Below are positions 4,964-5,878 of a stretch of 5,878 nt of DNA, piece by piece; position 1 is the first letter of the stretch, and each line of letters opens with the position of its first letter. This DNA is from Gemmatimonadota bacterium (GTDB lineage Bacteria; Gemmatimonadota; Gemmatimonadetes; Palauibacterales; Palauibacteraceae). A model generated the notes under the pieces. That model ran no database searches and had not been told where the DNA came from. It saw only the letters and a list, made by a program, of their open reading frames with translations. Position numbers and translations under genes: made by a program. The stretch lies in contig JAOTWC010000101.1 in assembly GCA_029863105.1 (NCBI GenBank), positions 1-5,878 of the forward strand, written 5' to 3'.

Positions 4964-5037
4964 GGGGCGGTAGCTCAGCTGGCTAGAGCGCTGCGTTCAC
5001 ATCGCAGAAGTCGGGGGTTCGAGTCCCTCCCGCCCCA
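4964..5037 (+). tRNA. tRNA-Val(CAC)
   Basis: The acceptor GGGGCGG/CCGCCCC, D-stem GCTC/GAGC, anticodon stem CTGCG/CGCAG with loop TTCACAT (anticodon CAC, reading GUG) and T-arm GGGGG-TTCGAGT-CCCTC form a full 74-base cloverleaf with discriminator A and no encoded CCA. A dedicated CAC valine tRNA is not universal in bacteria and suits a GC-rich genome that uses GUG often. Confidence 0.96.
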
Positions 5038-5057
5038 TCGAGGAGAGAGTGCAGCGC

Positions 5058-5130
5058 GCGGGCGTAGCTCAGTTGGCAGAGCGTCAGCTTCCCAAGCTGA
5101 AGGTCGCCGGTTCGACCCCGGTCGCCCGCT
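5058..5130 (+). tRNA. tRNA-Gly(CCC)
   Basis: The acceptor GCGGGCG/CGCCCGC, D-stem GCTC/GAGC, anticodon stem TCAGC/GCTGA with loop TTCCCAA (anticodon CCC, reading GGG) and T-arm GCCGG-TTCGACC-CCGGT fold into a 73-base tRNA with discriminator T and no CCA. It differs from the TCC gene at 5184 in only three bases. Confidence 0.96.
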
Positions 5131-5183
5131 TCGATGCAGTCGGTAGGGCATCCTGCCGGCCGAGGAATTGGACAGGACAACAT

Positions 5184-5256
5184 GCGGGCGTAGCTCAGTT
5201 GGTAGAGCGTCAGCCTTCCAAGCTGAAGGTCGCCGGTTCGACCCCGGTCGCCCGCT
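5184..5256 (+). tRNA. tRNA-Gly(TCC)
   Basis: Same body as the CCC gene at 5058, with loop CTTCCAA (anticodon TCC, reading GGA and GGG). The three differences are one D-loop base, position 32 (C here, T in the CCC gene) and position 34, so the two arose by a recent duplication followed by anticodon change or by gene conversion. No T-rich terminator follows within 45 bases. Confidence 0.96.
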
Positions 5257-5316
5257 TTGGAGTAACTGCAGTAAAAACAGCAAGTTAGCGATTCCCAAGC
5301 CTTGGGGCCGGAGAGC

Positions 5317-5868
5317 GTGCCAGCCTCATTGGCCTGTTTCGTCGAGTCTCGGGAAAGCGGACGGGTCGAGTCACAGTGCGAAGGTGATGTCGTACCGATC
5401 GAGCGCATCGCGTATGGATGGCGTGACCAGGATCCGTTGACAGTCGATGCTGCGGCAGTGGGTCTGACGGAGCTCGCCAACATGGAGGCAGCGAGCGTTC
5501 GGGCTAATGCTGTGGCCCTTCTCGGTATCCTCGGCGTGACCCGAAACGGCGATCCGGGCAGGTCCGGCACGGTCGAGCACCTTACAGCGGTGTATGGAAC
5601 CGCCGACTACTTGGTCACGAAGCACGCCGTGCTGTTTTGGATGCCACAGCAGACGGAAGTCGCTGCCGCTGTCGAGTTTCTCGGGACCGTGGCGATGGAG
5701 CCCGTACAGCACCTGCCAGCAGTCGCCGTCGGTACGCTGTCACAGATGGGAGAAGTCGGGCGGGCAGAACTGAGACGAATCCACGAGAACGACTTAGCCC
5801 GCAGCCACGAAGCGAAAAGGAGCTTGGGGCAATTGGCTAAGACGGGGTTTGTGCCCGCTGGTCCGTAG
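5317..5868 (+). CDS. Hypothetical alpha-helical protein, HEAT-repeat-like
   Basis: The frame is open from 5275 to the TAG at 5866-5868. From the GTG at 5317 it gives 183 residues; GGAG at 5310-5313 is only 3 bases upstream, and a TTG at 5302 is an alternative, so the start is uncertain. The part from about residue 40 on is made of amphipathic helices in pairs, such as VDAAAVGLTELAN followed by ASVRANAVALLGILG (59-73), and later QTEVAAAVEFLGTVAM and HLPAVAVGTLSQMG, the pattern of HEAT-like repeats used for protein binding. No signal peptide, catalytic motif or named family is recognised. The first 35 residues look unlike the rest, and third codon positions seem less GC-rich than in neighbouring genes. 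It may be a gene truncated at its 5' end next to the tRNA cluster. Confidence 0.5.
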   Translation: MPASLACFVESRESGRVESQCEGDVVPIERIAYGWRDQDPLTVDAAAVGLTELANMEAASVRANAVALLGILGVTRNGDPGRSGTVEHLTAVYGTADYLVTKHAVLFWMPQQTEVAAAVEFLGTVAMEPVQHLPAVAVGTLSQMGEVGRAELRRIHENDLARSHEAKRSLGQLAKTGFVPAGP

Positions 5869-5878
5869 ATGCAGTTCT

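Overview
GC-rich bacterial chromosome (my reading; no taxonomic marker in the window is decisive). Dense gene packing, TTG/GTG starts, tRNA genes without encoded CCA, and a CAC-anticodon valine tRNA fit a high-GC Gram-negative lineage. The lipobox, the Sec signal peptide and the protein types are compatible with Gemmatimonadota or a related phylum, but that placement is a guess.

Layout. (1) Positions 1-65 are the last codons of a gene that looks like an alpha-glucan phosphorylase. (2) A 262-base gap with two small inverted repeats leads to a secreted lipoprotein of unknown function (328-918). It runs convergently towards a minus-strand pair, with a shared terminator-like hairpin between them. 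(3) The minus-strand pair is a small double zinc-ribbon protein (start 2063) followed after 7 bases by a TrmJ-type tRNA 2'-O-methyltransferase (1798 to 983). (4) A divergent intergenic region with a strong inverted repeat separates this pair from a rightward run: a VTT/DedA-like membrane protein (2179-2871, TTG start), a radical SAM enzyme with extra C-terminal cysteines (2936-3937), and, 21 bases later behind a near-perfect ribosome binding site, an Hcp-fold protein (3959-4468). The Hcp protein carries a Sec signal peptide although no other type VI secretion gene is present.

(5) A sigma70-like promoter (TTGACC-N17-TAACAT) overlapping a terminator-like hairpin precedes a tRNA cluster. The cluster holds tRNA-Gly(GCC), tRNA-Val(CAC), tRNA-Gly(CCC) and tRNA-Gly(TCC). 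It is headed by two tandem 146-base units, each starting with an exact 27-base copy of the 5' part of tRNA-Gly(GCC) but lacking the 3' half. (6) The window ends with an alpha-helical, HEAT-like protein whose 5' end is uncertain.

The two parts most worth attention are the radical SAM / signal-peptide Hcp pair and the tandem partial tRNA-Gly array. Functional links between the other genes are not evident, except that a tRNA methyltransferase and a tRNA cluster lie about 3 kb apart, which may be chance.
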